This document shows positions 54,768-62,450 of a stretch of 64,000 nucleotides of DNA, in pieces. The notes under the pieces are model-generated. The model saw nothing but the letters and a program-made list of their open reading frames with translations, was not told the DNA's origin and ran no database searches. The position numbers and the translations under genes were made by a program. Within the stretch, counting starts at the first letter, position 1; each line of letters opens with the position of its first letter. This DNA is from Actinomycetaceae bacterium. Lineage in GTDB: Bacteria > Actinomycetota > Actinomycetes > Actinomycetales > Actinomycetaceae. The DNA lies in NCBI GenBank assembly GCA_030528145.1, contig JAUMZK010000009.1, positions 1-64,000 on the forward strand, given 5' to 3'.

Positions 54768-54814
54768 GGGAAGCATCCTTTGCATCCCATACGGGATCAA
54801 GGATGTCACTTCCC
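54768..54814. promoter_or_regulatory. Long intercistronic hairpin
   Basis: Three nested paired blocks: GGGAAG/CTTCCC, ATCCTT/AAGGAT and ATCCC/GGGAT around a four-base loop. No T-run follows on the minus strand, so it is more likely an mRNA-stabilising or attenuating element between the two MFS genes than a simple terminator. Confidence 0.6.
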
Positions 54815-54875
54815 AGGTAACAAAGGTACCGTCAGCAGTGTTACTCCGTAACAAGGCTGTTACTTTGCGGTGTGA

Positions 54876-56213
54876 TTATGCGTTTTCGGCTTTGACCTCT
54901 GCTGCATCTGTGCCGGCTGTAACTTTTGCGTCAATGCGCTTATTCAGCACGGCCAGACCGAATGCGCAGGCAGCTCCGACGGCGGCAACGACCAAAGTAA
55001 TCCAGAAGATTTGTTGGTAGCCGACATAGGGATTGTCTTTGTGGTGCTCTACCAAACCAGAGGTAACGTAGTTTCCCCACAATACCGAAGCGTAAGCGAG
55101 GAACGAACCGACTGCCATTGCCGAACCGTTGATTTCTTCGGGAAGGTGCAGTTCTGCGACGGGAGCCAGCAGTACAGCTTTGCCCATGAACACACCAACC
55201 GACATGACCATCAGGAGGATGATGGCCGGCCACATCATGCTTTCTTTAGAAGGCAGCATCCACACGAGGAAGGTGCCTACTGCGGTGATGGTGAGGGCGC
55301 ACGCCATCATTACGGTTGAAGACTTGAACACGTAGTCGGCGATGAAACCAGAAATCAGACCGGCGAACACCCCAACTAGACCGGTGTTCAAAATGCCGAA
55401 CACGCCGGAAGTGGCGTCAGAGGCGTGAAATACCAGTTTCAGGTAGGGGGCGGAACTGTAGATCAAGTTCACGTAGCACCAATACAGACACATAGCAGCA
55501 ATGCCAGCCATCCACACGCGTGGCTTCGCCAAAACTTTGAATAGTCCGACGGCGGCGGCAGCGTTGTGTCCCATGTCTTCACTGTGCGCAATAGCATTCT
55601 TGGGAACGTAGCGCAAAATTGCAAAGATTAGGGGGATGAGCAGCAGCGCGTAACCAATGGCAAAGCCCAACATGATTTGGTTTGCATTATTTGGGTACAG
55701 CGCGATGAAGCCCACGATTACGATGTTCATCAAGAATTCGGCGGCGCGGCGAATAGTTTCCAGCAAGCCCATTGCTAGACCGCGTCCTTTAGAGTCTGAA
55801 TCCTGCGCGACAAAGCTAACGCCATTTACTACTGCGGGCCAACCGATAGCATCCCATACTGCCCAAGTGAATGCGATTATCAGCATAAATTTGAACGGCA
55901 AACCGGGGATTAGGTATAGCAGCAGGAATGTCATTAGACGCCAGGCGGACCATACCAGCAGGATGGAACGGATAGTGAAGCGATTGTTCACCCAGCCTGC
56001 CGGAACATACATAAACATTGCCAGACCGAGGATGGACATTATTTTGCCGAAATCGTCTACGCCAATTCCGAGGGCGTTGCAAAGTGGCAACATGAGGGAG
56101 CCTTTGAAGGCTTCGAAAGAGGAGTAGACCAGTTGACCTGCCATTACCACGGTCAAGAATGCGCCAATTTTTCCTTTTTGCAGGAAAGTTGGCATTTTGG
56201 AAGTCTTGTTCAT
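54876..56213 (-). CDS. MFS transporter of unknown substrate
   Basis: 445 aa from ATG 56213, 29 bp after ugpQ. Twelve hydrophobic helices; first half includes MYVPAGWVNNRFTIRSILL (MFS loop 2-3) and AFTWAVWDAIGWPAVVNGVSF, second half VGVFAGLISGFIADYVFKSSTVM and MSVGVFMGKAVLLAPVAELHLPEEINGSAMAVGSFLAY. It resembles uncharacterised YihN-like or sugar/nucleoside MFS members, but I cannot name the substrate. The operon with ugpQ and a GlpT-like carrier suggests a glycerophosphodiester or its product (inference). Confidence 0.82.
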   Translation of the reverse strand: MNKTSKMPTFLQKGKIGAFLTVVMAGQLVYSSFEAFKGSLMLPLCNALGIGVDDFGKIMSILGLAMFMYVPAGWVNNRFTIRSILLVWSAWRLMTFLLLYLIPGLPFKFMLIIAFTWAVWDAIGWPAVVNGVSFVAQDSDSKGRGLAMGLLETIRRAAEFLMNIVIVGFIALYPNNANQIMLGFAIGYALLLIPLIFAILRYVPKNAIAHSEDMGHNAAAAVGLFKVLAKPRVWMAGIAAMCLYWCYVNLIYSSAPYLKLVFHASDATSGVFGILNTGLVGVFAGLISGFIADYVFKSSTVMMACALTITAVGTFLVWMLPSKESMMWPAIILLMVMSVGVFMGKAVLLAPVAELHLPEEINGSAMAVGSFLAYASVLWGNYVTSGLVEHHKDNPYVGYQQIFWITLVVAAVGAACAFGLAVLNKRIDAKVTAGTDAAEVKAENA

Positions 56214-56242
56214 ATTGGTTAATTTCTAGGATTAGGTGTTAC

Positions 56243-56971
56243 CTACTGATTGATTTGGTGGGCAATATCTGTGAAGATGCCGGTAGCACCCCAGTTGAAC
56301 AGTTCGTTTGCGCGTTCTGCGCTGTTTACTGTCCACACGTTCACGCCCACTCCGAAGTCTCGAAATTCCTTCACTTTTGCTCGCGTCAAGCCAGTATCTT
56401 CGGGGTGAATGTAGTCAGCTTTCAGCAGTTCTAAGATGGAGCGCCAGTCGTCGTACAGTGCGCAAGTTTCATATAGTGCGCCGATACTTAGATGGGGTGC
56501 TTTTTGCTTCAGGATGTACAGCAAAACCAGGTTGAAGCTGGAAACGATAACTTCTGGTCCGTCCAAGCGCGCCAGTTCGGCAATTACGCCGTCGATGAGG
56601 GCGTGAGTCATTTCTGCGCCCGCTTCGTTGGACTTTATTTCAATATTTGCGTTCAGCCCGGTTTCGTTCATGTAGTCAACCAGCTGTCGCAAAGTGGGTA
56701 GTTTTTCTCCAGCGTACTGCTTGCTGAACCAAGACCCAGCATCAATTTTTTCGATGTCGCTGGCAGTCATTTCGTAGTATCCGCCACTGTGGTCCGTAGT
56801 GCGGTCCAAAGTGGTGTCGTGGCAAATGATGATGGTTCCATCAGAAATAATGTCAACATCAGTTTCTATCCACTTTGCGCCACTTTCGTGGGCAAGGCGG
56901 AATGCGGCCATGGTGTTTTCTGGCGCAAGCGTATTTAATCCGCGATGCGCAAACACTGTTTTTTCGATCAT
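56243..56971 (-). CDS. ugpQ: Glycerophosphodiester phosphodiesterase, cytosolic UgpQ type
   Basis: 242 aa from ATG 56971 behind AAGGAAGG. TIM barrel hydrolysing glycerophosphodiesters to glycerol 3-phosphate and an alcohol. VFAHRGLNTLAPENTMAAF (catalytic His-Arg and Glu-Asn, near residue 7-20), WIETDVDIISDGTIIICHDTTLDRTTD (metal Glu and Asp plus second His, about 34-60) and the C-terminal VNVWTVNSAERANELFNWGATGIFTD. No signal peptide, so it acts in the cytoplasm after uptake. First gene of the ugpQ/MFS/GlpT-like run; four GTRAC repeats lie 80-115 bp upstream. Confidence 0.92.
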   Translation of the reverse strand: MIEKTVFAHRGLNTLAPENTMAAFRLAHESGAKWIETDVDIISDGTIIICHDTTLDRTTDHSGGYYEMTASDIEKIDAGSWFSKQYAGEKLPTLRQLVDYMNETGLNANIEIKSNEAGAEMTHALIDGVIAELARLDGPEVIVSSFNLVLLYILKQKAPHLSIGALYETCALYDDWRSILELLKADYIHPEDTGLTRAKVKEFRDFGVGVNVWTVNSAERANELFNWGATGIFTDIAHQINQ

Positions 56972-57049
56972 TTTTGCCTTCCTTGGCTATTAGCTCCCGT
57001 AGCTAGGTTTAATATTCACACGCCATCTGGAAGTTTCGTGTAAATTTTA

Positions 57050-57085
57050 GGTAACCTTTGGTGACCTAAAGTAACAGTCGGTAAC
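57050..57085 (-). promoter_or_regulatory. Four tandem 10-bp operator-like repeats
   Basis: GGTAAC, GGTGAC, AGTAAC and GGTAAC begin at 57050, 57060, 57070 and 57080, exactly one helical turn apart. Directly repeated half-sites with 10-11 bp period are typical of OmpR/PhoP-type response regulators; one is encoded just upstream. The array lies between the regulator gene and ugpQ. Confidence 0.7.
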
Positions 57086-57094
57086 AAACTGTTG

Positions 57095-57787
57095 CTAATC
57101 TTCCATTTGATGGCGAATAGTGTAGCCTCGCCCACGTACCGAAATGATTGGTTCTTCTAATCCTGCCGCTTCTAACTTTTTGCGCAACCTGTAAATAGCG
57201 GTCTTCACCATATTGCGTCCCCCGGTCATAGCGGAGGTTCCCCACACTGTGCCCAAAAGTTCCCGAACGGTGTGAACGTGACGTGGCTGCTGGATTAAGG
57301 CACGCAGCAAGCGTACTTCCGTTTCCGTAAGGTCCACCAGTTTTCCATCTACCGCCACCTTGGGGCTATGTGGGTGGACGCGCATCCGCCCAAACTCCAA
57401 GTCCTTACTGCGATCATGCTGTTTTGGTAGCGTTCGCCGCATTATTGCCCGTACTCGTGCCCGCAACTCTTGAGGTGAAAATGGCTTACTAATGTAGTCA
57501 TCGACTCCTGCTTCAAAACCGGCAAGTCGGTCTTCGACCTCGCCAAGTGCAGTGAGCATAACAATAGGGGTGTCGCATTGGGAACGAATATGTTTCGCCA
57601 CTGTTGTTCCCGAAATATCAGGCAACATGCGATCTAAAATAATGATGTCAAAAGGGACGCGTTCGACGTGGATTAAAGCGGTCTTACCACTGCTGCAAGT
57701 GACGGTCTCAAACCCGTCAGTTTCCAGCGCAAAAGCAACAATCGAGGTCATTTGGGCTTCGTCATCAACGATGAGGGCAGTTGGCAA
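57095..57787 (-). CDS. OmpR/PhoP-family response regulator
   Basis: 230 aa. TTG 57787 is preferred because AGGA precedes it and LPTALIVDDEAQM is the natural start; a GTG seven codons earlier is possible. Receiver domain (1-115): acidic VDDE, phospho-acceptor in IIILDRMLPDIS (near residue 50), Thr in MLTALGE, Lys in SKPFSP. C-terminal winged helix (140-230) with LTETEVRLLRALIQQPRHVHT and RNMVKTAIYRLRKKLE. Starts two bases after the kinase stop. Probably binds the GTRAC array at 57050-57085. Confidence 0.93.
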   Translation of the reverse strand: MPTALIVDDEAQMTSIVAFALETDGFETVTCSSGKTALIHVERVPFDIIILDRMLPDISGTTVAKHIRSQCDTPIVMLTALGEVEDRLAGFEAGVDDYISKPFSPQELRARVRAIMRRTLPKQHDRSKDLEFGRMRVHPHSPKVAVDGKLVDLTETEVRLLRALIQQPRHVHTVRELLGTVWGTSAMTGGRNMVKTAIYRLRKKLEAAGLEEPIISVRGRGYTIRHQMED

Positions 57788-57789
57788 AA

Positions 57790-58569
57790 TTATCCTTTCG
57801 CATCCCACGGGAATGTGACGTGTATGGAAGTACCCTTTGAGGTTATCGAATCTATAGCAATTTTTCCCCCATGAATTGCTACCGCGCGTTTTACGATACC
57901 CATTCCCAAACCGATACCGGGAGGAACATTGGTGGGGTTGTTACTAGTGTACGTAGTGAAGGGCGTGTAAATGTGGCTGAGCGTTTCTTCTTTGACGCCT
58001 TCTCCAAAGTCTGTTATTTTGAGGACGGCGCCCCCGGTAGTGGCGTATGTGCTGACTTCTATTTGGTCGCCACTGCGACTGTGACGCGCCGCGTTATTTA
58101 TGAGATTCCAGGCGATCTGACGCAGCAAAGTGGGGTCAGCCTGGACGAATAGTGGCTCACCTGTGTCTGCAAGATAAATGGGGATGGTGTTTATTTCGCG
58201 CAATTGGCGACCTACTTCACGAATGAGCGCTCGAATATCGACCTTGGAAAATTTGGGCTGGTAGCCGGCTTGCAATTTCGACTCTGTCAAAAAAGCTTCT
58301 GCCAACGCCGATATTTGGATGGTATTGGAGTGAATTACGTCTACGAAACGCTGTTGGTCGGCACTGAGCTGTCCCGTCGATTCTTCTAACAGAAGTTCAC
58401 TAGCACCTTGCAGCAAAGACAGGGGAGTACGAATATCGTGTGCCAAAATTTCAGTACCGCTAATTTCATATCCGTTTCCTGGGGGCGTCGATTTTTTCCC
58501 GAGGACGAAGCCACAGATAAAAATCACAGGCGCAAGTACTAATAAAAACCACGTCACGGTTGTTAGCAT
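57790..58569 (-). CDS. Sensor histidine kinase
   Basis: 259 aa from ATG 58569; the longer frame upstream has no membrane or domain character. One transmembrane helix near the N-terminus (VTWFLLVLAPVIFICGFVLG) and almost no extracellular part, so it probably senses within the membrane or through a partner. H-box LAHDIRTPLSLLQGASELLL (phospho-His near residue 49), N-box LRQIAWNLINNAARHS, G1 ITDFGEGV, G2 GIGLGMGIV. Short for the class because no sensor domain is present. Operon with the response regulator; divergent from azlC by 31 bp. Confidence 0.9.
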   Translation of the reverse strand: MLTTVTWFLLVLAPVIFICGFVLGKKSTPPGNGYEISGTEILAHDIRTPLSLLQGASELLLEESTGQLSADQQRFVDVIHSNTIQISALAEAFLTESKLQAGYQPKFSKVDIRALIREVGRQLREINTIPIYLADTGEPLFVQADPTLLRQIAWNLINNAARHSRSGDQIEVSTYATTGGAVLKITDFGEGVKEETLSHIYTPFTTYTSNNPTNVPPGIGLGMGIVKRAVAIHGGKIAIDSITSKGTSIHVTFPWDAKG

Positions 58570-58600
58570 ACTCAAGTTGGCAAGGCATGGAGCAGGAGAG

Positions 58601-59319
58601 ATGGGGAAACAACGTTTCAGTGACGGTCTGAAGGGGGCATCCCAATTTCTCTGGGCTATTTTGCGGTAGCCTTGGCAATCGGGTTGTTCTGGGCGAAAAA
58701 ACAGTTCCCGCCGTTGGCTTCCGCAATTTTTTCTGCCACCAACATGTCTTCCACCGGACAATTTGCGGGAATCGAGATCATTGCCGCGAAAAGTGGGGTT
58801 TTTGAACTGGCAGCAACCATCGTCCTCGTAAATTTGCGATACGTATTAATGAGTGCCGCGCTCACCCAATCTATTCCCCGACAACTGCCTAACTACAAAC
58901 GTTTGATAATGGCATTTGGGGTGACAGACGAAATCTTTGCGCTGAATATTTCCCGCTTCCCGATTAGCTTCCGATACTACGTGGGCACCATGGTTCTTCC
59001 CCTCGCAGGATGGACAGCAGGAACCGTAACCGGGGCTTACATCGGGGAAGTACTCCCGCAACAAATTCAGGCCGCTGTCGGCATTTTGCTGTACGCCATG
59101 TTTATTGCCATAGTGGTTCCGCCCGCTAAAGCCTGCGTGCAGGTGCGCATCGTAATGTTGATTGCCGCGTTAGTGTCGACTTTAGCCGCATACTTGCCGG
59201 TAGTCAGCCAGCTGCAAATCGGGTGGCGCATCATCATCAGCACAATCATTGCTGCTGGTATCGGGGCAACGCTTTGGTCAAAGTCGGGACAAAAAATGCA
59301 AACCAAGAAGGCGCGATGA
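58601..59319 (+). pseudogene. azlC: AzlC branched-chain amino acid exporter, frameshifted at a G run
   Basis: ATG 58601 starts MGKQRFSDGLKGA, the usual AzlC opening, but the frame then ends soon. The next frame supplies GIPISLGYFAVALAIGLFW and the rest (FSATNMSSTGQFAGIEI, IVLVNLRYVLMSAALTQ, GVTDEIFAL, AGTVTGAYIGEVLPQ). One extra G in the GGGGG run at 58633-58637 would give one uninterrupted frame of 239 aa, the normal length. So this is a 1-bp deletion, a phase-variable tract or a sequencing error. A shorter product could start at TTG 58672. The intact AzlCD pair exports branched-chain amino acids. Confidence 0.8.
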
Positions 59320-59615
59320 ACCTGGCACTGGGGTTAGTCACATGCGCACTGGTAACCTACACGATGCGCGCACTGCCGCTGCTGCTAATGCGCGGCGACA
59401 TAAAATCCCGGTGGGTAACCGACTTCCTCGACTATGTCCCCTGGGCGGTACTGACCGCAATGGTAATTCCCGCCGTATTTAGCGCCACCACGAACCTGTG
59501 GTCAGCCGTAGCTGGGTTTGCGGTGGCAGTGGGAATTGCCCTGTGGGGGCGGTCCCTCTCGGTGGTTGCGTTAGGAGCCGCCCTCGTCGTCTGGTTAGTA
59601 GAAATAGCTCTGTAA
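59316..59615 (+). CDS. azlD: AzlD-type branched-chain amino acid transport subunit
   Basis: 99 aa from ATG 59316, overlapping the azlC stop (ATGA). Small membrane protein with three to four hydrophobic helices; MRALPLLLMRGDIKSRWVTDFLDYVPWAVLTAMVIPAVFS is the typical AzlD core (short loop with basic residues and a Pro-Trp). It works with AzlC, which is frameshifted here, so AzlD may be without partner unless the shift is corrected. Confidence 0.88.
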   Translation: MNLALGLVTCALVTYTMRALPLLLMRGDIKSRWVTDFLDYVPWAVLTAMVIPAVFSATTNLWSAVAGFAVAVGIALWGRSLSVVALGAALVVWLVEIAL

Positions 59616-59637
59616 AGCCCCAGAAAACCAGCACTAA

Positions 59638-60399
59638 CTAAGGGTGGAACTTGCCTTCTTGCGCCAAACGCGCCAAATATGCCGCGCCTACTATGCCCGC
59701 ATCATTGCGCAACTGTGCCGGAATTATGGGGGTCTGCAAATCCAACAACGGCAAGAAATGCTCGTAGCGCTGTGACACCCCACCGCCCACAATGAATAAG
59801 TCCGGGGTAAGCAGCAACTCCAAGGCGGAATAATACTTTTGTAAGCGCTCCGCCCACTGATCCCATCCCAGTTCCTCGCGGGTGCGTGCCGCCGCACTGG
59901 TCCGGGTCTCGGCGTCTACCCCATCAATTTCAATATGCCCCAATTCTGTGTTCGGAATCAGTTTTCCTTCATGTATTAGGGCGGTACCAATGCCAGTTCC
60001 CAAAGTGGTAGCAACAACTAACCCACCTTTGCCTTTCGCAGCCCCGTAAGCAACTTCCGCATACCCGGCAGCATCCGCATCATTTAGCGGCACAACCGAC
60101 CTGCCGGCAGAGGTGCGCACGACTTCCGTCAAATTAGCGCCCACCCAACTTTGGTCCAAGTTCGCCATAAAACGCACCATACCGTGACGCAAAGGTGCGG
60201 GAAACGCCACCCCAATCGGAGTCTGTGCCGACACCTCCGCCTGGTCCAACAATTTCGCAATAGTTTCTCCTACTGCCGCAGGCGTAGCCGGGGTAGGAGT
60301 GGGGATCAGGTGGCGGTCGCCCTCGCAATCCCCTGTTTCCAAATTGACGTAAGCACCTTTAATTCCAGATCCACCCACATCAATACCAAATGCGCGCAT
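59638..60399 (-). CDS. ppgK: Polyphosphate glucokinase
   Basis: 253 aa from ATG 60399. ROK-fold kinase that phosphorylates glucose with polyphosphate or ATP. FGIDVGGSGIKGAYVNLETG (phosphate 1) near residue 4, the PpgK-type RHLIPTPTPATPAAV near residue 35 which marks the polyphosphate-using group, LNDADAAGYAE, and TLGTGIGTALIHEGKLIPNTELGHIEI (catalytic and phosphate 2, about 130-160). Widespread in actinobacteria. The methionine aminopeptidase gene ends 1 bp upstream, so it is read from the same transcript. Confidence 0.92.
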   Translation of the reverse strand: MRAFGIDVGGSGIKGAYVNLETGDCEGDRHLIPTPTPATPAAVGETIAKLLDQAEVSAQTPIGVAFPAPLRHGMVRFMANLDQSWVGANLTEVVRTSAGRSVVPLNDADAAGYAEVAYGAAKGKGGLVVATTLGTGIGTALIHEGKLIPNTELGHIEIDGVDAETRTSAAARTREELGWDQWAERLQKYYSALELLLTPDLFIVGGGVSQRYEHFLPLLDLQTPIIPAQLRNDAGIVGAAYLARLAQEGKFHP

Positions 60400-60400
60400 G

Positions 60401-61288
60401 CTAAACCTTTCCTGGAAGAGTCAAAATGTCAGCGCCGTCCTCGGTGACGACTAACGTATGTTCAAACTGTGCAGTACGCGAATGGTCTTTCGTCACTACC
60501 GTCCATTCATCGTCCCACTGTTCCCACGCAATACCACCCAAAGTGAGCATTGGTTCAATAGTGAACACCATCCCCACTTCCATAACCTGATTAGCCATAG
60601 GGGTGTCATAGTGGGGAATAATCAAACCAGAGTGAAACGCTTCGCCTACCCCATGACCAGTAAAATCCTCCACCACACCATAGCTAAAGCGGCTGGCATA
60701 CTTTTCAATAACCCGCCCAATAATGTTAATTTCCCGACCCGGCTTAACTGCCTTAATACCCCGCATCATCGCGTTTTTTGTGCGCTCAATTAGCAGCGCG
60801 GACTCGTCATCAACCTGCCCCACTGTGAACATTGCGCACGTATCCCCATGTACGCCATCTAAATAAGCAGTCACGTCAATATTGACAATATCGCCCTCCT
60901 GCAAAGGACGATTGTCAGGAATACCATGACAAATGACCTCATTGACAGAGGTACACACCGACTTGGGAAAACCCATGTACCCCAAACACGACGGGTAAGC
61001 CCCCTGGCTAATAATGTATTCGTGCGCGGCACGGTCCAATTCGTCCGTAGTAACCCCAGGTGCCACCAGTTTCCCCGCAATTTCGAGGGCGTTCGCAGCG
61101 ATAGTCCCAGCCTTGCGGATCTTCTCTATAACATCGGGAGTCTTCACATCCGACGCGGTTACCACCTCGGGTCCAGAATGGAACAGATACTCGGGACGCT
61201 CAATCTTGTCTGGAACGTGTAAAGGCGCAGAGACCTTTCCTGGTCTAGTATTTCCCAAAGGCGCACGGAACGCATCATTTGAAGACAT
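60401..61288 (-). CDS. map: Methionine aminopeptidase type I
   Basis: 295 aa from ATG 61288; a GTG eight codons upstream is possible, but TACAAT six bases before the ATG suggests a leaderless start here. Removes the initiator methionine. Metal ligands: Asp in [17 protein letters not shown] (two Asp), His in [11 protein letters not shown], Glu in [10 protein letters not shown], Glu in [23 protein letters not shown] carries the substrate His. An N-terminal extension of about 40 residues with [17 protein letters not shown] is the SH3-binding-like form found in actinobacteria. Confidence 0.94.
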   Translation of the reverse strand: MSSNDAFRAPLGNTRPGKVSAPLHVPDKIERPEYLFHSGPEVVTASDVKTPDVIEKIRKAGTIAANALEIAGKLVAPGVTTDELDRAAHEYIISQGAYPSCLGYMGFPKSVCTSVNEVICHGIPDNRPLQEGDIVNIDVTAYLDGVHGDTCAMFTVGQVDDESALLIERTKNAMMRGIKAVKPGREINIIGRVIEKYASRFSYGVVEDFTGHGVGEAFHSGLIIPHYDTPMANQVMEVGMVFTIEPMLTLGGIAWEQWDDEWTVVTKDHSRTAQFEHTLVVTEDGADILTLPGKV

Positions 61289-61294
61289 AGCCCA

Positions 61295-61300
61295 ATTGTA
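61295..61300 (-). promoter_or_regulatory. -10 element of map, leaderless start
   Basis: Read on the minus strand, TACAAT is followed by exactly six bases and the ATG at 61288. No Shine-Dalgarno between them. Confidence 0.55.
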
Positions 61301-61373
61301 CGTTGTTTCCACCCCTTTGGGATCGACCCAGTCAACGCGGTAATGTTGAAGTTAGAAATTGATCGGAGGACCA

Positions 61374-62450
61374 ATGCCCAGCGAACTTTCACCACTAGAC
61401 GCCGAAGGCATTCACGCGGCTTTACAGGACGCGCTCGCGGATATTGAAGGCGCTCGCAGCCCAGAAGAATTGAAGTCTATTAAAAACCGTCATTTAGGCG
61501 AGGACGCCCCGCTTACGCAGGCAAATAAAGGTATGCGAAACGTCCCAGCAGACCAACGCGCCGCCGCCGGAAAACGCGTCGGACAAGCGAAAAAACAGGT
61601 ATCCCAGGCGTTTAGTGCGCGGCTTGAAGCGCTTAATGAACTAGCGCAAGCCGCCGCCCTCGCCAGCGAAAGCGTGGACGTTACCCAACCAACCGACCGG
61701 CGTTTGCCCGGCGCACGGCACCCGCTGGATACACTAATGGAACAAGTCAGCGACTTCTTCATTTCGATGGGGTGGGACATTGCGGAAGGTCCTGAAATTG
61801 AACACGAGTGGTTCAATTTTGATGCTTTGAACTTTGACATTGACCACCCGGCGCGGCAGATGCAAGATACCTTTTATGTCGCCGCAGATTCGGTGGGTGG
61901 GAATGCTGGCGATCGTTCCAACCTGGTGATGCGTACGCACACTTCTCCGGTGCAAGCCCGCGTATTACTGCAACAGCAGCCGCCGGTGTATGTTGCGTGT
62001 CCCGGAAAAGTATTTCGCAGTGACGAATTAGATTCCACCCACACTCCGGTATTTCACCAGATAGAGGGTCTGGCTGTAGATAAGAACCTGAGCTTGGCCC
62101 ATCTGAAGGGCACGTTGGATCATTTTGCCCGGCACATGTTTGGTCCTGAAGCAAAAACTCGTTTGCGTCCCAGTTTTTTCCCATTTACCGAGCCGTCTGC
62201 AGAAATGGACTTGTGGTTCCCCCAAAAGAAGGGCGGTCCAGGGTGGATCGAATGGGGTGGTTGCGGCATGGTTAACCCGAACGTGTTGATTGCTTGCGGC
62301 ATAGATCCGCAAGAATTTTCCGGTTTCGCGTTTGGCATGGGCATTGAGCGTACGCTCATGTTGCAAAATGGTATCGCGGATATGCACGACATCGTAGAGG
62401 GCGATATTCGTTTCTCTAGTCATTTTGGTACCACTGGGAGGGGCGCATAA
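61374..62450 (+). CDS. pheS: Phenylalanyl-tRNA synthetase alpha subunit
   Basis: 358 aa; ATG 61374 lies behind CGGAGG. Catalytic subunit of the alpha2-beta2 enzyme. N-terminal coiled coil (1-100) with KSIKNRHLGEDAPLTQANKGM, then class II motif 1 HPLDTLMEQVSDFFISMGW, motif 2 (FRSDELDSTHTPVFHQIEGLAVDK), and motif 3 (GFAFGMGIERTLMLQNGI, near residue 315). LRPSFFPFTEPSAEMD forms the phenylalanine pocket. Its stop overlaps the pheT start (TAATG). Confidence 0.96.
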   Translation: MPSELSPLDAEGIHAALQDALADIEGARSPEELKSIKNRHLGEDAPLTQANKGMRNVPADQRAAAGKRVGQAKKQVSQAFSARLEALNELAQAAALASESVDVTQPTDRRLPGARHPLDTLMEQVSDFFISMGWDIAEGPEIEHEWFNFDALNFDIDHPARQMQDTFYVAADSVGGNAGDRSNLVMRTHTSPVQARVLLQQQPPVYVACPGKVFRSDELDSTHTPVFHQIEGLAVDKNLSLAHLKGTLDHFARHMFGPEAKTRLRPSFFPFTEPSAEMDLWFPQKKGGPGWIEWGGCGMVNPNVLIACGIDPQEFSGFAFGMGIERTLMLQNGIADMHDIVEGDIRFSSHFGTTGRGA

